From Candidatus Thorarchaeota archaeon (GTDB lineage Archaea > Asgardarchaeota > Thorarchaeia > Thorarchaeales > Thorarchaeaceae): a stretch of DNA of 14,691 bases. The notes beneath the pieces are model-generated. The model was not told the origin of the DNA, ran no database searches, and saw only the letters and a program-made list of their open reading frames with translations. Positions 14,617 through 14,691 of this stretch are shown here, in pieces. Location of the stretch: NCBI GenBank assembly GCA_020355105.1, contig CP070658.1, forward strand, positions 1,763,691-1,778,381. Reading direction: 5' to 3'. The translations under genes and the position numbers were made by a program. Each line of letters opens with the position of its first letter. Position 1 is the first letter of the stretch.

Positions 14617-14691
14617 AGGCCAGTCGTTGTGTATTTTGGGATTATCTATGTCGCTGCGTCATAGGATGAGATATATGAGATAGTTCAGATT
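14614..14691 (+). other. In-frame continuation of the LpdD-like gene containing two TAG codons
   Basis: After TAG 14614-14616 the same frame reads 17 family-like residues, TAG at 14668-14670, and nine more residues to the end of the window. No TAA, TGA or frameshift occurs. This stretch is otherwise without a gene. Confidence 0.5.

Noticed and set aside
1..14691. CRISPR array, insertion sequence, integrase, toxin-antitoxin or defence cassette
   Set aside because: No regularly spaced repeats, terminal inverted repeats, transposase-like or defence-like products were seen; the content is housekeeping genes.

Overview
The window looks like a chromosomal segment of an Asgard archaeon, most likely of the Thorarchaeota type. 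It is clearly archaeal: it carries NMD3, aIF1A, RIO1 kinase, a Dim2/Pno1-like KH protein, both subunits of DNA topoisomerase VI, Trm112, a split glycine dehydrogenase, TATA-type promoter elements and an archaeal A1-U72 tRNA-Gln. The Asgard assignment rests mainly on a 1001-residue membrane protein whose C-terminal half resembles eukaryotic ribophorin I (an OST subunit), next to an ALG7-like GlcNAc-1-phosphate transferase. The exact lineage is inference. Base composition looks close to 50% G+C and is even throughout. I see no mobile elements, CRISPR array or other sign of recent transfer.

Layout. (1) 1-3043, plus strand: a ribosome biogenesis and translation block, made of the tail of an unknown gene, nmd3, aIF1A, rio1 and the KH gene. 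(2) 3104-5663, plus strand: the topoisomerase VI operon, top6B then top6A, where top6B is cut by a single in-frame TAG. (3) 5665-9874: a divergent pair, the ALG7/AglH-like transferase on the minus strand and the ribophorin I-like glycoprotein on the plus strand, probably both for protein N-glycosylation at the cell membrane. (4) 9947-11219: an HD-domain phosphohydrolase (plus), tRNA-Gln(UUG) (minus) and Trm112 (minus). (5) 11364-14308, plus strand: gcvPA-gcvPB, the two-subunit glycine decarboxylase (P-protein). (6) 14371-end: an LpdD-like small protein whose family similarity continues past an in-frame TAG.

The observations most worth following are two. First, top6B and the LpdD-like gene are each interrupted only by in-frame TAG codons, with no TAA, TGA or frameshift. 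The neighbouring rio1 and KH ORFs also lie in one frame, separated by nothing but a TAG. TAG is nevertheless the commonest apparent terminator here (6 of 12 clear gene ends), and in aIF1A and Top6A it falls where the family normally ends, so wholesale recoding is unlikely. Local readthrough, split genes, mutation or assembly error remain possible. Second, the ribophorin I-like protein combines a DOMON-like and an Ig-like ectodomain with the membrane and cytosolic-helix layout of human RPN1.

There is no gene-free stretch above 300 bases. The longest gaps (about 175 bases at 6694-6868 and 144 bases at 11220-11363) are divergent promoter regions.
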